From Christensenella sp. UBA4651 (lineage in GTDB: Bacteria > Bacillota > Clostridia > Christensenellales > UBA1242), in the NCBI GenBank assembly GCA_002405615.1, contig DHMD01000024.1, positions 1-17,472 on the forward strand: a DNA stretch of 17,472 nt, in the 5' to 3' direction. Positions 5,615 through 12,453 of the stretch are shown here, piece after piece. Numbering within the stretch: position 1 is the first letter of the stretch; every line of letters starts with the position of its first letter. The notes beneath the pieces are model-generated. The model had not been told where the DNA came from, made no database searches, and was given only the letters and a program-made list of their open reading frames with translations. Both the position numbers and the translations under genes were made by a program.

Positions 5615-6241
5615 ATGAGTCAAATTACTGATATAAAGGTGGCAAAAGGTAAAAAAGCCCGCCGTCATATTTATATAGATGACGGATTTGTTTGTACGCT
5701 TGATGAGTTTACGGTTTTCAAGCATAGGTTGAATGTTGGACAAGAGATTACGATAACTGATTTGGAGCAAATCACTTTTGAAAGCGAGGCGGGCGTGGCG
5801 TTTGAATTGGCGGTAAACTTAATTTCCAAGACCCCCAAAACTCGTAAACAAGTTTATGATTATTTGCGAGGTAAGGGGTATCTACCTAAATTATGCAATA
5901 ATGTGATAGAGAAACTGGCGGAATATCGGTACATTAATGATGAAGAGTATGCTAGAATGTATGTAAACACTTATTGTGGCAAATATGGTAAATTAAAAAT
6001 GAGGTTTATGTTGGCGAGTAAGGGTATTCCTCCTCAAACTATTGAGACAGTTATTGCGGAAATGTCGCCACAAGATGACACTATTTACGAGTTTGCAAAA
6101 AAGTATATGAAAAATAAGGAATTTGATAGTCAAAATTATGCAAAATTATGCAGATTTTTGAGTGGAAAAGGTTTTGAATGGACAGAGATTAACGAGGCTG
6201 TCGGGAGGTTGAAGAAAGAAGCGAATGAGAATTGGAATTGA
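5615..6241 (+). CDS. recX: RecX recombination regulator
   Basis: 208 residues. RecX binds RecA filaments and limits their extension or activity during recombination and SOS repair. The helical repeats of the family are visible: AFELAVNLISKTPKTRKQVYDYLRGKGY (about 67-94), VIEKLAEYRYINDEEYARMYV (about 99-119) and KLKMRFMLASKGIPPQTIETVI, with the KTRKQ...L..KGY and YINDEEYAR patterns typical of RecX. The N-terminal ~55 residues form a beta-rich lead-in, as in Gram-positive RecX. The ribosome binding site AGGAG (5605-5609) overlaps the yigZ stop codon, and ATG 5615 follows five bases later. recA is not in the window. The gene is third in the tyrS operon and overlaps acpS by 17 bp. Confidence 0.92.
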   Translation: MSQITDIKVAKGKKARRHIYIDDGFVCTLDEFTVFKHRLNVGQEITITDLEQITFESEAGVAFELAVNLISKTPKTRKQVYDYLRGKGYLPKLCNNVIEKLAEYRYINDEEYARMYVNTYCGKYGKLKMRFMLASKGIPPQTIETVIAEMSPQDDTIYEFAKKYMKNKEFDSQNYAKLCRFLSGKGFEWTEINEAVGRLKKEANENWN

Positions 6242-6596
6242 TGTCGCAAAATTAGAAAGATTCGTAAAATTGGTGGAAAAGCAATCATTTTTAGAGCGTG
6301 TTTTTACGCAAAAGGAGATTGAGCATATCTTTTTACATAACACTATTGAGGGTAAAATTGAGCGTTTGGCAGGCAAGTTTTGTGCAAAAGAGGCGGTTTG
6401 CAAAGCGTTTGGTTGTGGAATTGCTGACGGTGTGAACTTTGTTGATATAGAAATTTTGCCCGATACCAAGGGTAGCCCCAAAGTTACGCTGTATAATGGT
6501 GCAAAAAAGTTAATGGAATCGCTGAAACTAAATCAAATAGAGGTTTCGATTTCGCACGATAACGATATTGCCGTTGCAAATTGTGTCGCTATCTGA
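6225..6596 (+). CDS. acpS: Holo-[acyl-carrier-protein] synthase
   Basis: Transfers 4'-phosphopantetheine from CoA to a serine of acyl carrier protein, activating it for fatty-acid synthesis. The 123-residue length is right for AcpS. The N-terminal GIDVAKLERF carries the magnesium ligand D6, and the second signature LAGKFCAKEAVCKAFG carries E56. The C-terminal VSISHDNDIAVANCVA motif is also present. The N-terminus (MRIGIDV) is a residue or two shorter than the usual MIIGIGIDI but complete in function. It overlaps the end of recX by 17 bp in another frame, which is the normal signature of a compact operon, and it is the last gene before a terminator. Confidence 0.95.
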   Translation: MRIGIDVAKLERFVKLVEKQSFLERVFTQKEIEHIFLHNTIEGKIERLAGKFCAKEAVCKAFGCGIADGVNFVDIEILPDTKGSPKVTLYNGAKKLMESLKLNQIEVSISHDNDIAVANCVAI

Positions 6597-6615
6597 ATAA
6601 TTTTTTGAATTTTAC

Positions 6616-6650
6616 AAAATATAGATTTGACAGTCTATATTTTTTATTTT
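6616..6650 (+). terminator. Terminator candidate after acpS
   Basis: AAAATATAGA (6616-6625) and TCTATATTTT (6634-6643) form a perfect 10-bp stem, low in GC, with an eight-base loop and a T-rich run to 6650. It should end or weaken the tyrS operon transcript before the toxin-antitoxin genes. The loop contains a TTGACA hexamer (6627-6632), but the nearest TATAAA is 22 bp away, so a promoter there is doubtful. Confidence 0.6.
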
Positions 6651-6651
6651 T

Positions 6652-6683
6652 AGGTATAAATTCGGTTGTAAAAGGTATAAATT
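6652..6683 (+). promoter_or_regulatory. Paired direct repeats, candidate operator of the toxin-antitoxin module
   Basis: AGGTATAAATT occurs twice, at 6652-6662 and 6673-6683, exactly 21 bp start to start (two helical turns), so both copies face the same side of the DNA. Each copy contains a TATAAA, a possible -10. The second ends three bases before the antitoxin ATG. This is the layout expected of an autoregulated toxin-antitoxin promoter. No protein binding can be read from sequence alone. Confidence 0.4.
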
Positions 6684-6686
6684 ATT

Positions 6687-6863
6687 ATGAAAGATTTTGA
6701 ATCTTATAAAAATGATTTAGTTAAGCAAAATAGGCACAATCTCAAAAAAACAGAGCATATAATAAGTAAAGAAGATTATTATGACTTTCGAGGTTTTACT
6801 GAGGAGGAGTTGTGGGGAGTTTTTGCTGACTATGATTATGAAAAATGGTTAAAGGAGCAGTAA
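6687..6863 (+). CDS. Putative antitoxin of the MazF module
   Basis: A 58-residue frame from ATG 6687 to TAA 6863, directly before the mazF-like gene and overlapping its ATG start by 19 bp. I do not recognise the sequence as a ribbon-helix-helix or AbrB-type MazE. It is charged, with a basic N-terminal half (YKNDLVKQNRHNLKKTEHI) and an acidic, aromatic C-terminal end (FTEEELWGVFADYDYEKWL). A C-terminal aromatic/acidic tail is where MazE-type antitoxins wrap their toxin, which fits, but that is an inference. The ribosome binding site is weak (AAAAGG at 6670-6675, 11 bases upstream). The gene is small but well supported by position. Confidence 0.65.
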   Translation: MKDFESYKNDLVKQNRHNLKKTEHIISKEDYYDFRGFTEEELWGVFADYDYEKWLKEQ

Positions 6864-7213
6864 AAACTGTGGTAGATTCAGTTAGGCGAGGCGACATTTT
6901 TTATGCAAATTTATCTCCCGTAATTGGTAGCGAGCAAGGTGGTATTCGCCCTGTTTTAGTGGTGCAGAATGATGTGGGCAACAAGTATAGTCCGACAATT
7001 ATTGTTGCCGCTATCACGAGCAAGATTAACAAGGCGAAATTACCGACACACATTGAGTTGTGTGGTGCTACATATGGTTTGGAGAAGAATAGCGTAGTTT
7101 TGTTGGAACAAATTCGGACACTGGATAAGGCTCGGCTGATAGAAAAAGTAGGTAACGCTGCCTCAAAATTAAGTGAAATAGACAATGCCTTGGCTATAAG
7201 TTTGGGGCTGTAA
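6845..7213 (+). CDS. mazF: MazF/EndoA-family endoribonuclease toxin
   Basis: A sequence-specific, ribosome-independent mRNA endonuclease that slows growth when its antitoxin is lost. The core is very close to Bacillus EndoA: RRGDIFYANLSPVIGSEQGG, IRPVLVVQND, YSPTIIVAAITSKI, KLPTHIEL, SVVLLEQIRTLDK. The catalytic pair (R25 and T48 in EndoA) corresponds to R35 and T58, with the same 23-residue spacing. ATG 6845 gives 122 residues. GTG 6869 would give 114, place the pair at 27 and 50 and remove the odd N-terminus, with GGAG 11 bases upstream, so it may be the real start. The gene is co-transcribed with the putative antitoxin and followed by a strong terminator. Its closeness to acpS echoes the Bacillus acpS-alr-ndoAI-ndoA order, without alr. 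Confidence 0.93.
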   Translation: MVKGAVKTVVDSVRRGDIFYANLSPVIGSEQGGIRPVLVVQNDVGNKYSPTIIVAAITSKINKAKLPTHIELCGATYGLEKNSVVLLEQIRTLDKARLIEKVGNAASKLSEIDNALAISLGL

Positions 7214-7228
7214 AGCAATAAAAATTTT

Positions 7229-7261
7229 ACCCATTCAATCTAAAAATTGAATGGGTTTTTG
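7229..7261 (+). terminator. Terminator of the toxin-antitoxin operon
   Basis: ACCCATTCAAT (7229-7239) and ATTGAATGGGT (7246-7256) make a perfect 11-bp stem with a six-base loop, followed by five T residues. This is a strong intrinsic terminator. Confidence 0.9.
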
Positions 7262-7358
7262 TATAATAAAAATGCAATTTTATAAATAATATTCTAAATA
7301 TTTAATCTCAATATGCAAAATTTTATTAGTCATTTGTATGATTTTACACAAAAGTATA

Positions 7359-7387
7359 TTGACAACTTTGGGGTTTTATGATATAAT
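7359..7387 (+). promoter_or_regulatory. Consensus promoter of the large beta-helix surface gene
   Basis: TTGACA (7359-7364) and TATAAT (7382-7387) are both perfect, with 17-bp spacing, which predicts strong expression. The leader is ~28 bases, with ribosome binding site AGAGGGG (7407-7413) eight bases before ATG 7422. The ~95 bp upstream are very AT-rich and could act as an UP element. Confidence 0.8.
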
Positions 7388-7421
7388 ATCTTATATAAGA
7401 GAAGTAAGAGGGGAAAAATAA

Positions 7422-10400
7422 ATGACAAAAGTTCTCAGCAGGTTTTTGGTGTTTTTGCTCGCAGTACTTGCAGTAGTTACTGTGGCTTTGACTCTATTCT
7501 ACTTTTTGCGTAGTGAAGAAGTGTTTAGTTTTTCACAGGGCAAAGATGACAATTTGATTAGATATGTCAACACGGGCGAGACTTTGGATGTTACTGTGTA
7601 TAGGTCGAATGCCTCGGCAAATACCTATACTTTGGTTAGTTCTGATGACACAATTATCAAATTCAAGGAGAAAGTTAGCGACAACATATTCCGTTTTGAG
7701 GCGGCTGCCGCAAAGGGGGGTAGTGCTGAAATCAAGTTGCAAACTTCTAACACAAAATATGCGGATTTGAGTTTGACAGTTAGGGTAGGTAATGGTACTA
7801 AGGCTTATCCATATTTCGTGCGTAATTACACTGATTTTGCAAATGTTGGTAAGACTGACAAGTTTACTCTGGATTCTAACTATTTGCAGGTTGCGGACAT
7901 TGATATGCGTGTCGCAACAGAGGCTTGGACTCCAATCGGTGATTCTAGTCATTATTTCGAAGGTACATATAATGGTAATGGACACAATATCAACAATTTT
8001 GCAATGATTGAGGAAGATTCTGCAACAGGCGGCAACGAGGATGTTAGTGCAAAATCTTTTGCGGCTTTGTTTGCTGCGGTTGGTAAAGATGGTGTTGTTT
8101 CTAGAATTAATTTGAATAAAGTTACAATTGATGGTAGTTTTGATGTTGCTGCGGCGGTCGCTTGCAGTAGTAAAGGTGCAATTCAATTTATTACAGTAAA
8201 AGAATTGTCAATCAATAATGCAAAGGCTGACTCTATTTCTGCTGGTATTGTTGGTGAGGCTGTTGCTGGCGTTTTTGATAAAGAATATGCTAGTAGAGTT
8301 ATGTACTGTGGTGTGAATGGCGTTATTACCTCATCCAAGGGTACGAGCATTGGTGGAATTGTTGGTGTAAATGGAGCAAACAGTTTGGTTATGAATAACT
8401 ATGCAAATGTTTCGATTGACTCTTCTGCTGCTAGTGCGTGCGTTGGTGGAATTGTTGGTTGTAACGTTGCTTCTAGCGATTTTGCAGCCAGCACTTATGC
8501 AAAGGCTAGTGTAGTAAACAACTATGCGGTTACATTGATGGTTGTGAATATTGAATCTCAATTCGGTGCTATTATAGGTGAAAACAAAAATGTTGATGGT
8601 TCATCAAAAGTTGTATTGAACCCAACTACTGACACTGAAAAGAAAAACAACCGTATTTACGGTAACTATTATCAGGCTGTTGATGTAGGCAATTTGATGG
8701 GTATCGGCGGCATTCAAGACAGCACTGCTGAATACATTACAACAGCTTTGACTACTGCTCAAATGAAAAGAGTTGCCACTGCTGCTGATCTGGAAAGGTT
8801 GAATGCGGAGGGTGCAACTATCGATAGGTCTTTGGGGTATGTAACATATGACGGTCAAGGTAAATACACAACTTGGAATTTTGACAAGACTTGGGAGATG
8901 AAGGCTGAGCAAAATGGCGGACTTCCTTTCATTAGGTCAAGTGCTATCGCACAAAATGAGGTAATTTTTAATGGTACTTCTAGCGGGTCTGACCCAGTTG
9001 AACCAGTTGACCCTGATGATCCAAAACCACCAGTAGACCCAGACGACCCTAAGCCAACTCCAGGTGATGATATGACTCAGGCGGAATTTAGGGCTTTGTT
9101 TGAGGCTGATTTGGCTAAAAATAATGGTAAAGAATACAACGCATCTTATGTAATTTCTAGAGATGTAATTTTGACCGAAGCGTGGGTACCTATTGGTACT
9201 CCTGAACAACCTTTTAATGGTAAGTTCGTTATGACAAACGGTGCTACTATTCATAACTTGTTTATCGAAGATTGCGGATTAGAGTACTACGGATTGTTTG
9301 GTTATGTTGGTACGGAGGCGTACGTTAACGGTGTGTCTATCGAGGGTGTAAAAATTATCCTTGATGACGAAAACGAGGAAAATGTAACCGTTGGTACTAT
9401 GATTGGTTACTGTGAGGCAAGGGGCGTAAACGATGTTATGTACTCTACGATCACAGCGCTCAACAAAAAATCTTATATCACAGCATCAGCCAATGATGGC
9501 TTTGACGGTATCACTGTAACAAATAAAAAGAATGCTGTGGTCGGTGGTGTAATAGGTCAACTCGGGACTGAAAAGTTCGCTTATGATTTGCATTGTAGTA
9601 TCAACATTACTGTAAATAATTGTAGCGAGAGCGTAGTTGTCGGCGGTGTAATTGGTTTGAATCAAGGTTACGCCGAGACATGTAGTTTTGACGGTGTGAT
9701 TGATGATGCTGGCGTTTACAAATTCGTTATAAATGCGACCGCAAACAAAGGTGCAGCTATCAAAATTGGTGGTGTTGCTGGTGAAAATACATTTACAGTT
9801 GCTAGTTCAAGTTTCGCTGGTAAATTGTTAACTGAAACTGCCGAAAATGTTCTCGCTGGTGGTATCGTTGGAATGTCTAGCGGACTAATCGAGAGGTGTG
9901 CTGCTCGTTCGGTTCAAATCAACGGCGGTGCTTATGTTGGCGGTTTGGTTGGTGTGTTTGAAATCAATGAATTGCTAGTTGCACAAGGTAGTCCGTCAGA
10001 TTTCGCTGGTGTGTACGAGAGTTATGCTAGCGGTGCTTTGACTGGTAAAAAAGTTGGTGGCTTAGCTGGTACTGTTAAACGTGGTACAATCAGCAACTGC
10101 TATACTACCGCTAGCTTGTCTGGCGAAACTATGGCTGGCTTTGTTGTAGATTTGCCTCGCAAGAGTGATACAAATTGTGGTAAAGTAAAGTATTGTTATT
10201 CTGCTGCTACATTTGATACTAATGCAGGAAGTGCATACTGGGAGTCTGCTAGCGTAATTAGACAAACTAATGGCTGGTGGACTGGCAACAGTAAACTTGC
10301 TGGTTGTGTAGAGAATTGTATTTATAATACACATGACAATGACGCAGAACAAAGTAAGAAGATTGACTCAATCAAGCGTCAATACAGTTACTACATTTTG

Positions 10401-10547
10401 AACAAGGGTTATGATTGCGATGACGGCAGAAATTCTGACGAAAATTGTAAAAAGGTAAGTACTTTTACAAGTCGTGGTTCAGGTTTTAACATTAGAATTT
10501 GGAATCTCGTTGACGGTTCTTATCCAACACTTCTCAATGTAAAGTAA
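7422..10547 (+). CDS. Large surface protein with two GLUG-like beta-helix modules
   Basis: 1041 residues. An N-terminal hydrophobic segment (about 8-28) serves as signal peptide or membrane anchor. An Ig-like/BIG2-type region follows (about 45-125). The first module opens with NYTDFANVG, TEAWTPIGD and FEGTYNGNGHNINNF, then has many short GGIVG-type repeats (GLUG style) that stack as a right-handed beta-helix. A Pro/Asp linker with two PVDPDDPKP copies (528-545) leads to a second module that opens the same way (AEFRALFEADL, TEAWVPIGT, FNGKFVMTNGATIHNLF) and repeats VVGGVIG, IGGVAGE, AGGIVG, VGGLVG. No LPXTG, dockerin or C-terminal anchor is seen. It may be an adhesin or scaffold, but ligand and function cannot be read. 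A terminator follows, so it is a single-gene unit. Confidence 0.85.
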   Translation: MTKVLSRFLVFLLAVLAVVTVALTLFYFLRSEEVFSFSQGKDDNLIRYVNTGETLDVTVYRSNASANTYTLVSSDDTIIKFKEKVSDNIFRFEAAAAKGGSAEIKLQTSNTKYADLSLTVRVGNGTKAYPYFVRNYTDFANVGKTDKFTLDSNYLQVADIDMRVATEAWTPIGDSSHYFEGTYNGNGHNINNFAMIEEDSATGGNEDVSAKSFAALFAAVGKDGVVSRINLNKVTIDGSFDVAAAVACSSKGAIQFITVKELSINNAKADSISAGIVGEAVAGVFDKEYASRVMYCGVNGVITSSKGTSIGGIVGVNGANSLVMNNYANVSIDSSAASACVGGIVGCNVASSDFAASTYAKASVVNNYAVTLMVVNIESQFGAIIGENKNVDGSSKVVLNPTTDTEKKNNRIYGNYYQAVDVGNLMGIGGIQDSTAEYITTALTTAQMKRVATAADLERLNAEGATIDRSLGYVTYDGQGKYTTWNFDKTWEMKAEQNGGLPFIRSSAIAQNEVIFNGTSSGSDPVEPVDPDDPKPPVDPDDPKPTPGDDMTQAEFRALFEADLAKNNGKEYNASYVISRDVILTEAWVPIGTPEQPFNGKFVMTNGATIHNLFIEDCGLEYYGLFGYVGTEAYVNGVSIEGVKIILDDENEENVTVGTMIGYCEARGVNDVMYSTITALNKKSYITASANDGFDGITVTNKKNAVVGGVIGQLGTEKFAYDLHCSINITVNNCSESVVVGGVIGLNQGYAETCSFDGVIDDAGVYKFVINATANKGAAIKIGGVAGENTFTVASSSFAGKLLTETAENVLAGGIVGMSSGLIERCAARSVQINGGAYVGGLVGVFEINELLVAQGSPSDFAGVYESYASGALTGKKVGGLAGTVKRGTISNCYTTASLSGETMAGFVVDLPRKSDTNCGKVKYCYSAATFDTNAGSAYWESASVIRQTNGWWTGNSKLAGCVENCIYNTHDNDAEQSKKIDSIKRQYSYYILNKGYDCDDGRNSDENCKKVSTFTSRGSGFNIRIWNLVDGSYPTLLNVK
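9003..9056 (+). repeat. Tandem repeat encoding PVDPDDPKP twice
   Basis: Two adjacent 27-bp units (9003-9029 and 9030-9056) encode the same nine residues with different codons. They form an extended, acidic, proline-rich linker between the two halves of the beta-helix protein. The synonymous drift suggests selection on the linker protein rather than a recent DNA duplication. Confidence 0.85.
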
Positions 10548-10596
10548 TAATGAATAAAATTTAATAGGAAATTGCGGGCAGAAGCCTAAGTAATCT

Positions 10597-10629
10597 AAAA
10601 CAGTCTCTTTGGGGGCTGTTTTGTTTTTT
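10597..10629 (+). terminator. Terminator of the beta-helix surface gene
   Basis: AAAACAG (10597-10603) pairs with CTGTTTT (10616-10622). The stem extends inward with TCTC opposite GGGG through G-U pairs and is followed by GTTTTTT. Confidence 0.8.
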
Positions 10630-10795
10630 GGGAGGGAAAGGAAAAAGGAGAGAAATTTTTTAGAATTAATTATTTATGTATGGTAAGCGTTTGTCGTTAA
10701 GTTTGTGGGGCGTGATAAATTTAATTTTGCGTTCTGAAATGGCATAAGTGGGGGGTGTGTTGTCATACATTACTCCAAAAAGATTGGAGAAAACG

Positions 10796-12298
10796 ATGAA
10801 AAAAAGATTTTGGATAATGTGTTGCGTTATGCTCGTTGCGGTAGCGGGAGCGGTCTTCGCTGGATGTTCTAATGAGAATAGTGTAGAGAGTTTGAGCCGC
10901 CAAGTAAACTCGTACACAATTGATGCGGAATTGGATTATCAAAATAAGACTTTGAGTGCTACTATGCAGGTAGACTACCATAATACGAGTACGGTTGACT
11001 TTGGAGAGTTAAAGTTTCATCTCTACCCGAATGCTTTTCGTGAGGACGCTACCGTATATAGGGCGGTCAGTGAAGCTCAAAAAAACAAGGTTTATCCAAA
11101 TGGGTTTAGCGAGGGTATGATTACTGTAAATTCGGTTGCAGCAAATGGCGAAAATGTGGATTTTCAGATAGGAGGCGAAGATAAAAACCTGCTCATTGTG
11201 CCGTTAAATAGCACGCTCAAAAGTGGAGACTGGGTCAAGTTGGAGATGAATTTTGCCTTGGTAATTCCAAATTGTAACCATCGTTTTGGTTATGGCGCAA
11301 ACACCTTAAATCTAGGGAATTGGTATCCGATTGCGTGTGTTTTTGAAAACGGAAACTTTGTTACGGACGGTTATTCTCCAAATGGCGACCCATTTTTTAG
11401 TGAGGTTGCGAACTACACTGTTAGCATAAAATATCCCGAAAAACTGACCCTTGCGAGTGCGGGGAATTTTGTTGATGAAGACACTCAAAACGGCGTAAAA
11501 AAGAGTGTATATTCGGGCGAAATTATGCGAGATTTTGCATTAGTATTCAGTGAAAAGTTTGAAATAATCAGCGAAACAGTAGATACAAAAATGGTAAGTT
11601 ATTATTATTTTGATGACAAAGATGCGGCTAGTAATTTGGCTGCTGCTGTGGACGCTTTGCGTACATTTAATGAAATGTTTGGCGAGTATCCTTATGACAA
11701 TTTGAGGGTTGTTAAGGCTGACTTTTTCCAAGGAGGAATGGAGTATCCAACAATTGTGTATGTTTCGAGCGACCTTGATGTAGACGATGAATACAAGGAG
11801 GCGATTATTCACGAAACTGCTCATCAGTGGTGGTATGGAGTTGTGGGGAATAATGAGTGCGAATATGCGTGGCTTGATGAGGGGTTGGCTGAATACTCTA
11901 CTGCAATTTTTTATGACAAAAATTCGTCATACAACAAGACTAGCAAGCGGGTTTTGGGCGAAACGCTCAGCAGTTATTTGCTGTTTTGCGATGTTTACCG
12001 AGATGTATATGACACCTTGGACACGAGTATGAATAGGAACATTCACAAATTTAGTACAGAAACGGAATATGTTTATCTTACTTATGTAAAGGGCGTTTTG
12101 TTGTTTGACAGTATCAACGATATAATCGGTGAAAATAAAATGTTCAAATCTCTGCGCTATTTCTATTCGCAAAATCAGTTTCAGATTGCTAATCCTAGCG
12201 ATTTGATTGAGGCTTTTGAATCGGTGGCGCATAGGAAGTTGGCGGGGTACATTATGTCGTGGCTAGATGGTTCTGTCGTATTGGAATCTTTTGCGTAG
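10796..12298 (+). CDS. M1-family metallopeptidase lipoprotein
   Basis: 500 residues, starting at ATG 10796, which has GGAG (10786-10789) six bases upstream. An in-frame ATG at 10748 would add 16 residues ahead of the signal peptide and is less likely. A lipoprotein signal (MKKRFWIMCC to VFAGC) makes C24 the predicted lipidated residue, so the enzyme sits on the outer face of the membrane. The zinc site is complete: HETAH at 339-343 and E362 after 18 residues, in WLDEGLAEY. The aminopeptidase exopeptidase-type motif reads GGMEY (313-317), and Y430 in TYVKG matches the catalytic tyrosine. The N-terminal ~200 residues are the beta domain of M1 enzymes. At 500 residues it lacks the long C-terminal helical domains of full aminopeptidase N. 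Likely role: trimming extracellular peptides. Substrate unknown. Confidence 0.92.
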   Translation: MKKRFWIMCCVMLVAVAGAVFAGCSNENSVESLSRQVNSYTIDAELDYQNKTLSATMQVDYHNTSTVDFGELKFHLYPNAFREDATVYRAVSEAQKNKVYPNGFSEGMITVNSVAANGENVDFQIGGEDKNLLIVPLNSTLKSGDWVKLEMNFALVIPNCNHRFGYGANTLNLGNWYPIACVFENGNFVTDGYSPNGDPFFSEVANYTVSIKYPEKLTLASAGNFVDEDTQNGVKKSVYSGEIMRDFALVFSEKFEIISETVDTKMVSYYYFDDKDAASNLAAAVDALRTFNEMFGEYPYDNLRVVKADFFQGGMEYPTIVYVSSDLDVDDEYKEAIIHETAHQWWYGVVGNNECEYAWLDEGLAEYSTAIFYDKNSSYNKTSKRVLGETLSSYLLFCDVYRDVYDTLDTSMNRNIHKFSTETEYVYLTYVKGVLLFDSINDIIGENKMFKSLRYFYSQNQFQIANPSDLIEAFESVAHRKLAGYIMSWLDGSVVLESFA

Positions 12299-12301
12299 GT
12301 G

Positions 12302-12350
12302 ATTGCTTTTGCTTTGATATTTTATCGTAAGCAAGGGCAATTATTTTTTT
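12302..12350 (+). terminator. Terminator of the M1 peptidase gene
   Basis: ATTGCTTTTGCTT (12302-12314) pairs with AAGCAAGGGCAAT (12329-12341) through 13 pairs, including three G-U, around a 14-base loop. The run TTATTTTTTT follows. It starts four bases after the stop codon. Confidence 0.75.
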
Positions 12351-12398
12351 ACAAAAGTAGAAAAAACTGTAAAAAAAGAGAATTTTGGGCTTATTTTG

Positions 12399-12427
12399 TT
12401 GAGAATTTTGCTAAAAAATGTTATCAT
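12399..12427 (+). promoter_or_regulatory. Promoter of the transglutaminase-like gene
   Basis: TTGAGA (12399-12404) and TATCAT (12422-12427) have 17-bp spacing. The expected start is ~12434, and the ribosome binding site TAAGGAG lies at 12441-12447. The promoter overlaps the upstream in-frame ATG at 12418, which argues that translation starts at 12454. Confidence 0.5.
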
Positions 12428-12453
12428 ATAGGCAAAATGATAAGGAGTTGGGT

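Noticed and set aside
6627..6660. TTGACA ... TATAAA as the antitoxin promoter
   Set aside because: The 22-bp spacing is too long for an ordinary promoter and the TTGACA lies in the loop of a terminator-like hairpin. It is kept only as a note.
7533..8186. 217-residue minus-strand frame opposite the beta-helix gene
   Set aside because: It lies opposite a well-supported gene, has no ribosome binding site or promoter, and has no recognisable domain. It is a shadow frame.
10676..10747. 23-codon frame downstream of the purine-rich GGAAAAAGGAG stretch
   Set aside because: The ribosome-binding-like sequence is ~25 bases from the ATG, too far, and the product has no features.
10748..10795. Upstream in-frame ATG as the start of the M1 peptidase
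   Set aside because: It adds 16 residues in front of a proper lipoprotein signal and lacks a ribosome binding site, whereas ATG 10796 has one at the right distance.
12418..12453. Upstream in-frame ATG as the start of the transglutaminase-like gene
   Set aside because: It overlaps the predicted -10 box and has no ribosome binding site. ATG 12454 has AAGGAG six bases upstream.
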